From Methylocystis sp. MJC1 (lineage in GTDB: Bacteria > Pseudomonadota > Alphaproteobacteria > Rhizobiales > Beijerinckiaceae), in assembly GCF_026427715.1 (NCBI RefSeq), contig NZ_CP107558.1, positions 2,455,001-2,519,000 on the forward strand: 64,000 nucleotides of DNA, read 5' to 3'. Below are positions 7,043-14,752 of the stretch, piece by piece. A program made the translations under genes and the position numbers. Below the pieces are notes generated by a model. The model saw only the letters and a list, made by a program, of their open reading frames with translations, was not told the DNA's origin and searched no databases. Numbering within the stretch: position 1 is the first letter of the stretch; each line of letters begins with the position of its first letter.

Positions 7043-8649
7043 GCTGCACGAGCGGAGATTACCGGACCTTGTATCGCCCAGTTCCAGGGCAGCAACTCTT
7101 CAAGCCGATGTGCGGGATGGGCGGCGATACAGGACAAAACGTCTGCGAGCCATGCCTGCGGATCGACGCCATTCATTTTGGCCGTGACAATGAGACTATA
7201 CATGGCCGCAGCGCGCTGCCCTCCGCGATCGGACCCGCAGAACAGCCACGATTTTCTTCCCAGCGCGATGCCTCTTAGCCCTCGTTCTGCAGCGTTGTTG
7301 GACAAGCACACGCGTCCGTCTTCAAGGAAAAGCGTGAACGCGGCCCAGCGCTTGAGCATGTAACTGATAGCCTTGACCAGGTCGTGCCCGCGCGAGAGCC
7401 TGGCCGCCTGCTCGCGCATATAGATCCGCAGATCATCGACCAATGGACGGCTCAGCATCTGGCGGACCGACAGGCGTTCTTCCGCGCTCTTTCCATTGAT
7501 GGACCGCTCGATTTCGAACAGCGCGTCGATGCGACGCACCACCTCGATCGCGATGGGCGACAAAGGGATTTCCTTCTTGCCAGCAGCCTTGCGTCGCGCG
7601 TTCTCATCCAGATCAGCCATGGCGAAGAAGGGGCGTCGCGCATGGACCCAGCACGCCGCCTCGCGGATCGGGCCCGGCTTGCGGTCCGCTAGGTAGAGCC
7701 TGTTGTAGCCGTCATAGGCGTCGGCCTGCAGGATGCCAGCATATCCCGCCAGATGCGCCTGCGGATGTTCGCCTTTGCGGTCGCGTGAGTAATAAAAGAT
7801 GGCCGCCGGCGGCCCGGCGCCGCCGAAGGGCGCGTCGTCGCGGACATAAACCCAGCACCGACCCGTGTCGGTTTTGCCCTTCGCCAGCACGGGAACCGTG
7901 GTGTCGTCGCCGTGTAGGCGCTCGGCGGCCAGGACATGCGCCTCGATGAGACGCCGCAGCGGATCCAGCGCCGCACAGATGGAGCCGACGGCGTCGGCCA
8001 TGGTCGACAAGGAGATCGGCGCGCCTTCCAACGCATAGCGCTCCGCCTGACGGTTCAGCGGCTGATGTTGGCCGAACTTCTCGAAGGCGATCATCGCCAG
8101 AAGGCTTGGCCCCGCCCAGCCGCGCGGAACGGCATGGAACGGCGCCGGCGCCTGTGTGATCTTCTCGCAGTCCCGACAGGAGAATTTCTCTCGCACGGTC
8201 TCGATCACTTTCCACTGACGCGGCGTCGTCTCCAGCGTCTGCGTCACGTCTTCGCCGAGCTTCCGCAGCCGCGATCCGCCGCAGCAAGCGCAGCTCGTCG
8301 GCGCCTCGATTACGACGCGCTCGCGCGGTAGATGTTCCGGGAATGTGTGGCGCTCGGACCGTTTGCGCGTGAAGCCCGCGACCAGCGTGGTTTTCGTGAC
8401 CGCCTGCTCCGCCGCGAGCTCATCTTCCGTCGCGCTCGCTTCCAGCTCTTCGAGCTCGAGCGACAACTGATCGATCAGCCGCGCAGCGCGCTCCGACTTT
8501 TGCCCGTAGATCTGCCGCTGCAACTTGGCGATCTGAAGCTTTTGCGCGGCGATCAGCGCCGTGTCTTCCGACGCCTTCGCCCGTGCGACGGCCAACTCTG
8601 CTTTCAGCGCAGCATTTTCGTCGAGAAGGGCCTGGGCAGCAGCGTCCAT
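7039..8649 (-). CDS. tnpC: IS66 transposase TnpC
   Basis: A 536-residue transposase. It starts with a leucine-rich coiled coil (residues about 5-80), followed by a zinc-ribbon-like region with two Cys pairs (CACCGG and SCRDC, near residues 119-160), then the DDE_Tnp_IS66 core. Acidic positions can be placed in [20 protein letters not shown] and [18 protein letters not shown], the last being the family signature, with the C-terminal domain after [10 protein letters not shown]. The length is normal and no frame disruption is seen. It needs TnpA and TnpB, encoded upstream on the same strand, for full activity. Confidence 0.96.
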   Translation of the reverse strand: MDAAAQALLDENAALKAELAVARAKASEDTALIAAQKLQIAKLQRQIYGQKSERAARLIDQLSLELEELEASATEDELAAEQAVTKTTLVAGFTRKRSERHTFPEHLPRERVVIEAPTSCACCGGSRLRKLGEDVTQTLETTPRQWKVIETVREKFSCRDCEKITQAPAPFHAVPRGWAGPSLLAMIAFEKFGQHQPLNRQAERYALEGAPISLSTMADAVGSICAALDPLRRLIEAHVLAAERLHGDDTTVPVLAKGKTDTGRCWVYVRDDAPFGGAGPPAAIFYYSRDRKGEHPQAHLAGYAGILQADAYDGYNRLYLADRKPGPIREAACWVHARRPFFAMADLDENARRKAAGKKEIPLSPIAIEVVRRIDALFEIERSINGKSAEERLSVRQMLSRPLVDDLRIYMREQAARLSRGHDLVKAISYMLKRWAAFTLFLEDGRVCLSNNAAERGLRGIALGRKSWLFCGSDRGGQRAAAMYSLIVTAKMNGVDPQAWLADVLSCIAAHPAHRLEELLPWNWAIQGPVISARAA

Positions 8650-8719
8650 AGGCGAAGTGAATCACATATCTTGCGATTTGTGGCGCCCCAAAATGCCTCC
8701 GCCCTGGATTTTTTGCGAT

Positions 8720-9067
8720 TCACCCCGCGCTTTGCGGCCGAAAGGTCATTTGCGGATTTCGCCAATCTATCCCTTCGAGCATATAGGCCATCTGCGCCGC
8801 CGAGATCGACACCGCGCCCGCCGTCGCCGAGGGCCATATGAACTTTCCGCGATCGAGGCGTTTTGCATACAGCGACAGTCCGACGCCATCATGCCAGAGA
8901 ATTTTTGCGAGGTCGCCCCTGCGCCCGCGGAAAATGTAGAGATCGCCGGCGTGCGGGTCGCGCTTCAACTGCTCCTGCACCTGAAGGGCGAGGCCCTGCA
9001 TGCCGCGTCGCATGTCGGTGTGGCCGGTGGCGATCCAGACGCGGCAGCCCGCCGGCAACGGGATCAT
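8720..9067 (-). CDS. tnpB: IS66 accessory protein TnpB
   Basis: A 115-residue IS66 Orf2 protein, starting MIPLPAGCRVWIATGHTDMR, with the conserved GLALQVQEQL, DLYIFRGRRGDLAKILWHDG and GLSLYAKRLDRGKFIWP. I chose the ATG at 9067 because it overlaps the tnpA stop by ATGA and matches the family start; the frame extends upstream without reason. TnpB is required for transposition of IS66 elements, although its biochemical role is not settled. Confidence 0.95.
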   Translation of the reverse strand: MIPLPAGCRVWIATGHTDMRRGMQGLALQVQEQLKRDPHAGDLYIFRGRRGDLAKILWHDGVGLSLYAKRLDRGKFIWPSATAGAVSISAAQMAYMLEGIDWRNPQMTFRPQSAG

Positions 9068-9435
9068 CGCCGCAGCGCCTTCACGACCCGCGACAGCGCG
9101 GCTGCCTCGACATCGGACCACACGAGGATCCGGTCACCCTCGGCGAGGACGATCTCCATCTGGCCGGTCGGCCCCGGAGCGGAATGCTCCCCCACTGTGT
9201 CCGGCGTGATCGTCACGGGCAGGATCGGCGCGAGGTCCTGCGGCGCAGCCAGATCGACGCCGAACTGCCGGCGCCAGGTGAAGAGCTGGTTGGTGTTGAG
9301 GTCGTGCCGTCGCGCAACCTCGGCGATCGAAGCTCCGTCCTCAAGGCTCTCCTCGACGATCCGGCGCTTCTCTTCGAGAGACCAGGATCGGCGTCGGCGC
9401 CGGAGAGCCGGCGGATCGTCATCGTTGCGCGACAT
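9064..9435 (-). CDS. tnpA: IS66 accessory protein TnpA (HTH)
   Basis: A 123-residue protein with a helix-turn-helix of the HTH_8/transposase-8 type: SWSLEEKRRIVEESLEDG, then SIAEVARRHDLNTNQLFTWR. It is the first gene of the element and lies about 100 bp from its right end, so the promoter should sit in that interval. Family members bind DNA and are needed with TnpB and TnpC for transposition. Confidence 0.93.
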   Translation of the reverse strand: MSRNDDDPPALRRRRRSWSLEEKRRIVEESLEDGASIAEVARRHDLNTNQLFTWRRQFGVDLAAPQDLAPILPVTITPDTVGEHSAPGPTGQMEIVLAEGDRILVWSDVEAAALSRVVKALRR

Positions 9436-9545
9436 CGGCGATAGTGTCCGCTTGTAATAGAAGTGGACACGATCATCGCGCCACCCGTCAGGCAGCTATC
9501 TCAAAAACCGCAATCAACGCCAGGCGGCCGCCGCCGGAGGGATAC

Positions 9546-10050
9546 GGGCCTTGTCCCGTCCTGGTGGAAGAAACCGCTCAGCGAACTGCCGTCGACATTC
9601 AACGCCCGCGCCGAGACGCTTGCCGAAAAGCCGATGTTCCGCTCGGCGCTCAAGTCGCGTCGCTGCATCATCCCGGCGTCGGGCTTCTATGAATGGACCG
9701 GCAAGCCGGGGGCAAAAACGCCCCACTATTTCTCGGCGCGCGACGGCCGCCCGCTGGCTTTTGCAGGCCTATGGGAGTGCTGGCGCGATCCTGAGACACA
9801 GGAGCCCATGGAGTCCGCAACGATTGTCGTGGGGCCCGCAAACGAGTGGATGCGGCCGTTTCATGACCGCATGCCCGTCATTCTCGACTGGTGCGACGCC
9901 GGCGCCTGGATGGCGGGAGAGCGCCTTGGGGAGCTTCTTTGTCACCCGCCCGAGAACGCGCTACACGAATGGATCGTATCGCCGCGGGTGAACCGCTCTG
10001 GCGTCGGGAACGATGATCCGGCGCTAATCGAACCCTCGCGGGCGGCTTGA
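9546..10050 (+). pseudogene. SRAP/YedK protein, 3' part, split by IS66
   Basis: Continuation of the gene begun at 6585. After the second copy of the target duplication it reads GLVPSWWKKPLSELPSTFNA, then ARAETLAEKPMFRSAL, CIIPASGFYEW, FAGLWECW and RMPVIL, all SRAP landmarks, and stops normally at 10050. The ORF continues upstream into the IS66 end, so a translated product from within the element is possible but would lack the catalytic Cys2. SRAP genes are often carried on phages and plasmids, which fits the context. Confidence 0.92.
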
Positions 10051-10123
10051 TTATGCTGCCGCCCAATCCCGCTCGCCCCAGCCTGAGTCTCACGTTTCCT
10101 GTTCGCCCCGGCCGCTGCCTTTG

Positions 10124-10630
10124 TCAGTGATCGGCGTGCGCTCCCCAGTGCCCGTGGCCAATTGGCGTCAAAAGCACATGGAAGAGAAGAACGCCGAAGC
10201 GGCGCTTCTGCGCATCGTCGAGACTGTCGAAGAGCGGCTTCGCAGCGTCCGCGAGCTTGCTTAGCTCTGCGCCCCGTGAAGTAAGCCCCTGAGAGCGCAG
10301 TCGTAGCCCCTCGACGACGTTGTGATGCTCGCGAATGTCTTTCCATTTTCCGCGCAACTCAGCGACGCGATCCGCGCGAGCTTTCCATACCTCGCGCAAA
10401 GCCGTTTCGAGCGCGGGCCATGATTTTTCCTGCACCACAGTAAGCTTCAAACCCGATTTTAGCGCTGCTACCCGGGCGTCTAAAAAAGCCGCGCGGTCTT
10501 CAGGAGAGAAGCCTTGATCCCCGGCCTGAGTGGGCTGATCAGTTGCGGGTGGGTCGGCAAGAGCGGTCCCTGCCAGACCTGCGGCAGCGAGCATCGCCGC
10601 GGACATGATGGTGAGGAGTCGTTTACGCAA
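10124..10630 (-). CDS. Spy/CpxP-like (LTXXQ) periplasmic protein
   Basis: A 168-residue protein with an N-terminal signal peptide (RKRLLTIMSAAMLAAAGLAG, cleavage probably after TALA) and two LTXXQ-type repeats: LKLTVVQEKSWPAL and FDSLDDAQKRRFGVLL. This is the Spy/CpxP family of helical periplasmic proteins, which act as ATP-independent chaperones or as dampers of envelope stress signalling, often responding to metals such as copper or zinc. The C-terminus is His-rich (GHGHWGAHADH). I chose TTG at 10630 because it begins a clean signal peptide and has GAGG upstream; the open frame extends 36 codons further. No envelope-stress kinase is adjacent. Confidence 0.8.
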   Translation of the reverse strand: MRKRLLTIMSAAMLAAAGLAGTALADPPATDQPTQAGDQGFSPEDRAAFLDARVAALKSGLKLTVVQEKSWPALETALREVWKARADRVAELRGKWKDIREHHNVVEGLRLRSQGLTSRGAELSKLADAAKPLFDSLDDAQKRRFGVLLFHVLLTPIGHGHWGAHADH

Positions 10631-10831
10631 GACGCAGCCTCGATGTAGGAATGGATAGTTAGCCCGATGTATGTCCGCGCCTGAAAATGGCAAATTAAGC
10701 TTCTGTAACCAATGACTTGCTCGCCATCGAGCGGGCAAGCAGCGAGGGGCTTGAAGGGCAGCTACGGGGCGCTACCTCAAAAATATCAAGGGCGCGTCGT
10801 CGCCCACCCCCATCCCGGGGGATACGCGCCC

Positions 10832-10858
10832 AGCCCGGCCCTGAGCGGCCGGGCTTCG
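10832..10858 (+). terminator. Hairpin with T-rich tail
   Basis: A 9-bp stem AGCCCGGCC / GGCCGGGCT followed by TCGTTGCTTTC. No gene is visible directly upstream on this strand, so it may end a small RNA or transcription from further left. Similar AGCCC...GGGCT hairpins stand near 11216-11236 and 14700-14728. Confidence 0.45.
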
Positions 10859-10884
10859 TTGCTTTCGAGTCGTAGGAAGCCGAT

Positions 10885-11100
10885 ATGGACGAAGCGGCCG
10901 GCGTCATTGCAGATGACAAACAGAGCGAGCCGGAACAGCCCGGCATCACTTTCGAGGAATTGCGCGAGGGCCGCTGCAAATTCCCGCTCGGGCGCCTCAG
11001 CGACCCGCCAGAGCGCTTTTGCGGGGAGCCAGTGGCGATCGGCTCGCCATACTGTCCCGCATGCCGGCGTATTGTCTACGCCGAGCGTGCGACACCCTAG
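10885..11100 (+). CDS. GcrA C-terminal-domain protein, short form
   Basis: A 71-residue protein starting at ATG 10885 with AGGAAG 8 nt upstream. It holds the GcrA C-terminal signature: ELREGRCKFPLGRLSDPPE, then RFCGEPVAIGSPYCPACRR. Four cysteines (CKFP, FCG, CPAC) could hold a metal. The first 30 residues are acidic and there is no DNA-binding helix-turn-helix. In GcrA the C-terminal domain contacts sigma70, so this protein might bind host RNA polymerase. Stand-alone proteins of this kind occur in phages and islands. It is the second such protein in this window (see 3247-3591). Confidence 0.75.
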   Translation: MDEAAGVIADDKQSEPEQPGITFEELREGRCKFPLGRLSDPPERFCGEPVAIGSPYCPACRRIVYAERATP

Positions 11101-11169
11101 GTAGACTGCGTTCAAAATCCAGAAACGTTGTCGAAAAGCCCAGACCACGAGTGATCGTCTAGTTTCGGC

Positions 11170-11240
11170 TGCCCTCGATTCGCCCCCCAAGCCCCCGAGG
11201 GCGCAGGTCCTCGGTAGCCCGCCGGCGCCGAGGGCTTGCT
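11170..11240 (+). terminator. Tandem hairpins after the GcrA-like gene
   Basis: Two weak stems: CCCTCG / CGAGGG (11172-11201) and AGCCC / GGGCT (11216-11236) followed by TGCTTTCT. They lie 70-135 bp after the GcrA-like stop and may end its transcript. Confidence 0.3.
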
Positions 11241-11319
11241 TTCTAAGTTTCAAGAGCGCGAGCCGCGCTCAGGCCACTGGCGCAGTGGATGGCGCTCATC
11301 CCAGACTACGCATGCTAGC

Positions 11320-12363
11320 TGTTTGATCCCAGGATTTGATGGTGCAATCTTTTCCAGCGAATGGAAGGATGCGCTATGGGCCAGGTTCTCCACGGGAGCG
11401 CCCGCACGACTGAGGCGGTGCGTCGAGCGATACAACATAGTCAAGAGAGCCTGAGAGCTCTCGCCAAGCGGTATGGCGTCAACCAGAAGACGATCGCCAA
11501 GTGGAAGAAGCGGGCGTCGGTTTGCGACGAGCGCACGGGGCCTAAAGAGCCCAGATCCACGGTTCTCACGATCGAGGAGGAGGCGATCATTGTCGCCTTC
11601 CGCCGTCACACATTGCTGCCCTTGGACGACTGCCTCTATGCCCTCCAGGCGACTATTCCCCACCTGACGCGATCGTCGCTGCATCGCTGTCTTCAGCGCC
11701 ACGGCATCTCACGGTTGCCGAGCGTCGAGGGCGAGGTCTCCGCCAAGCGGAAGTTCAAAGCCTATCCGATTGGCTATTTCCATATCGACATCGCCGAAGT
11801 GCGCACGGCCGAAGGCAAGCTCTACATGTTCGTGGCGATCGACCGAACGTCGAAATTCGCTTTCGTCGAACTGCATGAGAAGGCCACGACGCGGATCGCC
11901 GCCGACTTCCTGTTCGCGTTGATCAAAGCCGTTCCCTATAAAATCCACACGGTGCTCACGGATAATGGAACGCACTTTACTGATCCCCGCGGCGAGACCT
12001 GGACCCCTGCGGAAATCAAGCAAATGCTGGCGGAGGGGCGACCCTTCAGGGCGCATGCGTTTGAGTTCGCCTGCGCCCGCGCCGATATCGATCATCGCCT
12101 GACCAAGCCCAAGCATCCTTGGACCAATGGCCAGGTTGAGCGCATGAACCGCACGATCAAGGAAGCGACGGTTAAGCGCTACTTCTATGAAACGCACGCA
12201 GAGCTGCGAACGCATCTCGACCACTTCGTCACCGCATACAATTTCGCCCGCCGCTTGAAGACCCTCAAAGGCCTCACGCCGTACGAATTCATCTGCAAAC
12301 TCTGGACGAAAGAGCCAGACAGATTCATACTCGATCCGCTCCATCAGATGCCGGGACTAAACA
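11320..12363 (+). mobile_element. IS481-family insertion sequence
   Basis: A 1,044-bp element whose ends are inverted: TGTTTGATCCCAGG at the left and, read inward from the right, TGTTTAGTCCCGGC, then GATGG on both sides. It is flanked on both sides by GCTAGC (11314-11319 and 12364-12369), which fits the NCTAGN 6-bp target duplication known for IS481. It encodes one transposase whose stop codon TAG is supplied by the flanking target sequence. Confidence 0.92.
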
Positions 12364-12368
12364 GCTAG
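11376..12368 (+). CDS. IS481-family transposase
   Basis: A 330-residue DDE transposase. An N-terminal helix-turn-helix (RTTEAVRRAIQHSQESLRAL, then LAKRYGVNQKTIAKWKKR) is followed by an rve integrase core with FHIDIAEVRTAEG, VLTDNGTHF and TNGQVERMNRTIKEAT, giving the D-D-E triad, and by the C-terminal FVTAYNFARRLKTLKGLTPY motif. I chose the ATG at 11376 (MGQVLHGSART); the frame starts five codons earlier. Length and motifs are complete. The last codons read GLNS then TAG, and the TAG lies in the duplicated target, so the protein end depends on the insertion site. Confidence 0.93.
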   Translation: MGQVLHGSARTTEAVRRAIQHSQESLRALAKRYGVNQKTIAKWKKRASVCDERTGPKEPRSTVLTIEEEAIIVAFRRHTLLPLDDCLYALQATIPHLTRSSLHRCLQRHGISRLPSVEGEVSAKRKFKAYPIGYFHIDIAEVRTAEGKLYMFVAIDRTSKFAFVELHEKATTRIAADFLFALIKAVPYKIHTVLTDNGTHFTDPRGETWTPAEIKQMLAEGRPFRAHAFEFACARADIDHRLTKPKHPWTNGQVERMNRTIKEATVKRYFYETHAELRTHLDHFVTAYNFARRLKTLKGLTPYEFICKLWTKEPDRFILDPLHQMPGLNS

Positions 12369-12507
12369 CGAGGTCCTTTGCAGGGCCGGTGTAGGCGGAG
12401 GCCGCGGCAAGAATTCACTGCCTAGCGCAGCTTTCGTAGTTGACGAAATGTGCAACCACGCCATGTCCGCCGAATTGCCGGTTCGTCGGCAACGGAGGAA
12501 GACGCCC

Positions 12508-12705
12508 ATGACGTATCTCATGCTCCGAGCGACCCTTGCTGGCGCAGCGCTGTTCTCTGGCGCACTACTCGCTCAAGCTCAGTCAGTCCCACCGATCGAT
12601 GCTCCTGCTCAGATGGCGCCGGCCCCCGATGACCAAGGAGGCCCCGCCGATCTCCCAACTACGCCAGGCGTGCCTGAGCCCGACGACGACTCGGATGGTG
12701 GCTGA
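12508..12705 (+). CDS. Small exported Pro/Asp-rich protein
   Basis: A 65-residue protein starting at an ATG with GGAGGA upstream. The first 25 residues (MTYLMLRATLAGAALFSGAL, then LAQAQ) form a signal peptide, and the mature part is short, proline-rich and acidic (PPIDAPAQMAPAPDDQGGPA and a PDDDSDGG end). It would be a small disordered periplasmic peptide. I do not recognise a family. A longer frame starts at 12448 but lacks a ribosome-binding site. Confidence 0.55.
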   Translation: MTYLMLRATLAGAALFSGALLAQAQSVPPIDAPAQMAPAPDDQGGPADLPTTPGVPEPDDDSDGG

Positions 12706-13489
12706 TACAGAAGTGGGTTTCTGCAACTGCAGGCTATACAGAAGGGTGATCACCTGCTCGCGCAGCTAGCGGGCTCTGATGCGCATCTAAACAAAGCCCG
12801 CCCCTATAGAAGCCGTCGAGGCGCTGCGTCGATGCGCCAGGTGGGGGCAATGCAGCGGGCGGCTCGGCGCGGGCGCCAAGGGCTTGTCCCAAAAACCGAG
12901 CCGCCTTGCCCGGTTGGCGGATGGAGGCCGGGCGACCTTGTTTCACACCGCCATCAACCGCCCGCAATTGGGGGGAATACTCAGCAACCAGTCGCGCAGC
13001 GCGCCGCCGGCGTCAGCGCACGCGGCTGACTTGTTGGCGGTTCTGCGTCAGTTCCTCGACGATTTCCCCGAAGCGCGTGTTTTTTCGTGCGCCTGCCATC
13101 AGCTGGGGTGAGAGCCTGTCTACGTACTTCGCAACATAGGCCGCGCCACCTACTGTGAGCGCCTATGCTGGCATTGTCCGCCAAACGCCGCCAGCCCTGC
13201 ATGCAACCCTGCCGAATTCGAGAGCAGCGTAGGACCTCACGTTCAGCCGCCCGCGACCGCCATGGCGAGGCCACCCATCGTCGCGACAACGATCGATAGC
13301 AGCACTGCGTTTGCGATTTGCGCACGGATGAACATGCCCGAGAAATTAACGCCCTGCCTTGGTCATCACAATTAGCAGAAACCGAGCGGTGGATTGTCGC
13401 ACGGAGGCGACGCTACAGGATTGCGGACCTACGCCTTTGACCAGAGAAACCTTGGAATTCCCGCCACGTTTGCCGCAGGCGAGGGTCAT
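12706..13489. other. 784-bp stretch without a clear gene
   Basis: Several short frames are open but overlap one another. The two that look most like protein are on the minus strand: a 30-residue peptide at 13243-13335 (listed separately) and a start-less frame at 13013-13162 reading TVGGAAYVAKYVDRLSPQL then MAGARKNTRFGEIVEEL. They may be pieces of one decayed small membrane protein. The rest shows nothing I can support. Confidence 0.35.
13243..13335 (-). CDS. 30-residue hydrophobic peptide (possible gene remnant)
   Basis: The frame starting at ATG 13335 encodes MFIRAQIANAVLLSIVVATM followed by a short Gly/Ala-rich tail: one hydrophobic helix after a charged N-terminus. The ribosome-binding site is weak. 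It could be a membrane peptide or the start of a decayed gene whose later part is the open frame at 13013-13162. Confidence 0.3.
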   Translation of the reverse strand: MFIRAQIANAVLLSIVVATMGGLAMAVAGG

Positions 13490-13810
13490 CTAGCGGGATC
13501 GTGGGATGTTTTTGGGCAAAGCGATCATCAAACGCTCTGCGAAAATGGCGGTCTTTACCAATTGCCGGGTCAACGCTGCGGCTCCGGCCGTTTCAGCCAT
13601 CAGCGCGCTCGTCGCGTTGCCGCAATAAGAAAGGAAATCATTCGGCATAACCGCGCCGTCCGTCGCTTTGGCTATGGCTTCAAGAACTGCGAGCGTTGGG
13701 TTGATTTTGCCGTTCCGCAGCTTGTTGATTGTGCCCTGAGCATAGCCAGTCGCTTCCGCGAGAGCTTTCTCCGAGACCCCGTATTGACGAAGGTAGGCGT
13801 CGAGCTTCAT
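13490..13810 (-). CDS. XRE/Cro-type regulator, probably leaderless
   Basis: A 106-residue DNA-binding protein with a Cro/C1 helix-turn-helix at residues about 8-55: YLRQYGVSEKALAEATGYAQ, then GTINKLRNGKINPTLAVLEA. The C-terminal half (SYCGNATSALMAETAGAAAL) is not recognised. I chose the ATG at 13810 because a consensus promoter (TTGACA, 17 bp, GAATAT) ends 7 bp before it, which puts the transcript start at or one base before the ATG; the mRNA would then have no leader, as known for some phage repressors. It is divergent from the second XRE regulator at 13896. Because the same promoter sequence also drives the operon from 14857, this protein or its neighbour is the likely repressor of both. 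Confidence 0.8.
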   Translation of the reverse strand: MKLDAYLRQYGVSEKALAEATGYAQGTINKLRNGKINPTLAVLEAIAKATDGAVMPNDFLSYCGNATSALMAETAGAAALTRQLVKTAIFAERLMIALPKNIPRSR

Positions 13811-13860
13811 GCCCACGATATTCTCTACCGGAATAAATCTTGTCAAGAATAATATTCCGG
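13811..13860 (-). promoter_or_regulatory. Promoter-operator P1 (reads left)
   Basis: On the minus strand: TTGACA (13846-13841), a 17-bp spacer and GAATAT (13823-13818). The -35 lies inside an inverted repeat with 8-bp arms CCGGAATA / TATTCCGG, and a smaller palindrome TCTTG-T-CAAGA covers it. About 36 of 42 positions match the second copy at 14753-14811. It should drive the regulator gene at 13490-13810 and be autoregulated. Confidence 0.8.
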
Positions 13861-13895
13861 AAGCGGTCTGGCGATCCGAGGCAATCGCTGCGACG

Positions 13896-14237
13896 ATGCA
13901 AGCCATGGAAAACTCAGACGAAATCAAGCAGAGACGGCAGCCAACGTTTCTCCGTCAATGGCGAAAGCACCGAGCGCTATCGCAGGAGGAGGCGGCAGAT
14001 CGCATCGGCGTGAAGCAGGGAACCCTGTCGAAGGTCGAACGGGGCGAGCTCCCCTACAATCAGGATTTCCTCGAGCGCGTCGCTCTCGCGTATGGCTGCG
14101 AGCCGGAAGATTTACTCAGTGTTAACCCGTTGAAGCCCGACCCGCTGAGACTGGTCGTTTCAGATCTGCGCAAGGCCCCGGCAGACGTCCGCGCGCGAGC
14201 GATCAATGTTCTCGAAGCGTTGCTGAAAGCCGGGTAG
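13896..14237 (+). CDS. XRE-family regulator, divergent partner
   Basis: A 113-residue protein with a clear XRE/HTH_3 domain at residues about 18-75: LRQWRKHRALSQEEAADRIG, then VKQGTLSKVERGELPYNQDF and ALAYGCEPEDLL. The C-terminal part (LRLVVSDLRKAPADVRARAI) looks helical and may dimerise. The start is ATG 13896 or ATG 13905; neither has a strong ribosome-binding site, and the open frame starts further up inside the P1 operator. With the divergent gene at 13490-13810 it forms a two-regulator switch like those of temperate phages and integrative elements. Which of the two binds the repeated operator cannot be told from sequence. Confidence 0.85.
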   Translation: MQAMENSDEIKQRRQPTFLRQWRKHRALSQEEAADRIGVKQGTLSKVERGELPYNQDFLERVALAYGCEPEDLLSVNPLKPDPLRLVVSDLRKAPADVRARAINVLEALLKAG

Positions 14238-14401
14238 TAATCCGGTTAACCTTAAATATCAGCGCTGCCTTTACGCTCGCGACCTATGTCAGATTCCGAT
14301 AATTCATTCGGAAGACGGCACGGCATGCCGCGCTTGTTTTGTTGCTTGCTCTTTCGTCTTTCCCTGCTGCAGCGGCGTAAACTTTCATTTCCGGTGAGCC
14401 A

Positions 14402-14554
14402 ATGGGCTGGCGTGCACAACAGAACCGCGAGGACGATGAACAGCGTCAGCGGCGCAAGCTGCCGCTACGCGAGCGCTATGATTGGAGCGGATTAACGATT
14501 CTGGCCGCCATGCTCGTGACTGCTGCCGGAGCGATCATCTATTGGCGTCGCTGA
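14402..14554 (+). CDS. 50-residue membrane protein
   Basis: ATG at 14402 with GGTGAG close upstream encodes 50 residues: a very basic/acidic N-terminal half (QQNREDDEQRQRRKLPLRER) and one transmembrane helix near the C-terminus (LTILAAMLVTAAGAIIYW). It would sit in the inner membrane with the charged part inside. Small one-helix proteins of this layout are common in prophage-like regions. Function unknown. Confidence 0.55.
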   Translation: MGWRAQQNREDDEQRQRRKLPLRERYDWSGLTILAAMLVTAAGAIIYWRR

Positions 14555-14699
14555 ATTCAGGCGGTTAACGGAGTGGTTTAATAAAAAATTAGCTCAGGTC
14601 TCACGGGGGTTTTCTCGTATTGCAGATACTCTATCGGCCGATCGAGGGAAGCCGTCTTAGTCGCTTCGTCTGCCACTCCCCAAGCCCTCGCTTTGATTG
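14555..14699. other. Spacer before the operon promoter
   Basis: No convincing gene. A minus-strand frame covering 14578-15168 runs through here and over the two small plus-strand genes; its part near 14578-14690 looks somewhat protein-like, but there is no start, promoter or family match. Confidence 0.35.
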
Positions 14700-14728
14700 A
14701 GCCCAGCCTCGCGCTGGGCTTTTTGTTT
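14700..14728 (+). terminator. Strong Rho-independent terminator
   Basis: An 8-bp stem AGCCCAGC / GCTGGGCT with a 5-nt loop and the tail TTTTTGTTT. It isolates the operon that starts at the P2 promoter from transcription coming from the left. Confidence 0.85.
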
Positions 14729-14752
14729 ATCCCGTCGTTTGGCGGGCAATAT

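Larger units (their letters stand above)
6760..9545 (-). mobile_element. IS66-family insertion sequence with 8-bp target duplication
   Basis: A complete 2,786-bp element. The ends are inverted repeats: GTAGCCATCCGGCG at the left and, read inward from the right, GTATCCCTCCGGCG. The target GGGCCTTG is duplicated exactly at 6752-6759 and 9546-9553, the 8 bp usual for IS66. It encodes TnpA, TnpB, TnpC and a small extra protein, all on the minus strand. The clean duplication and intact genes indicate a recent insertion. Confidence 0.95.
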
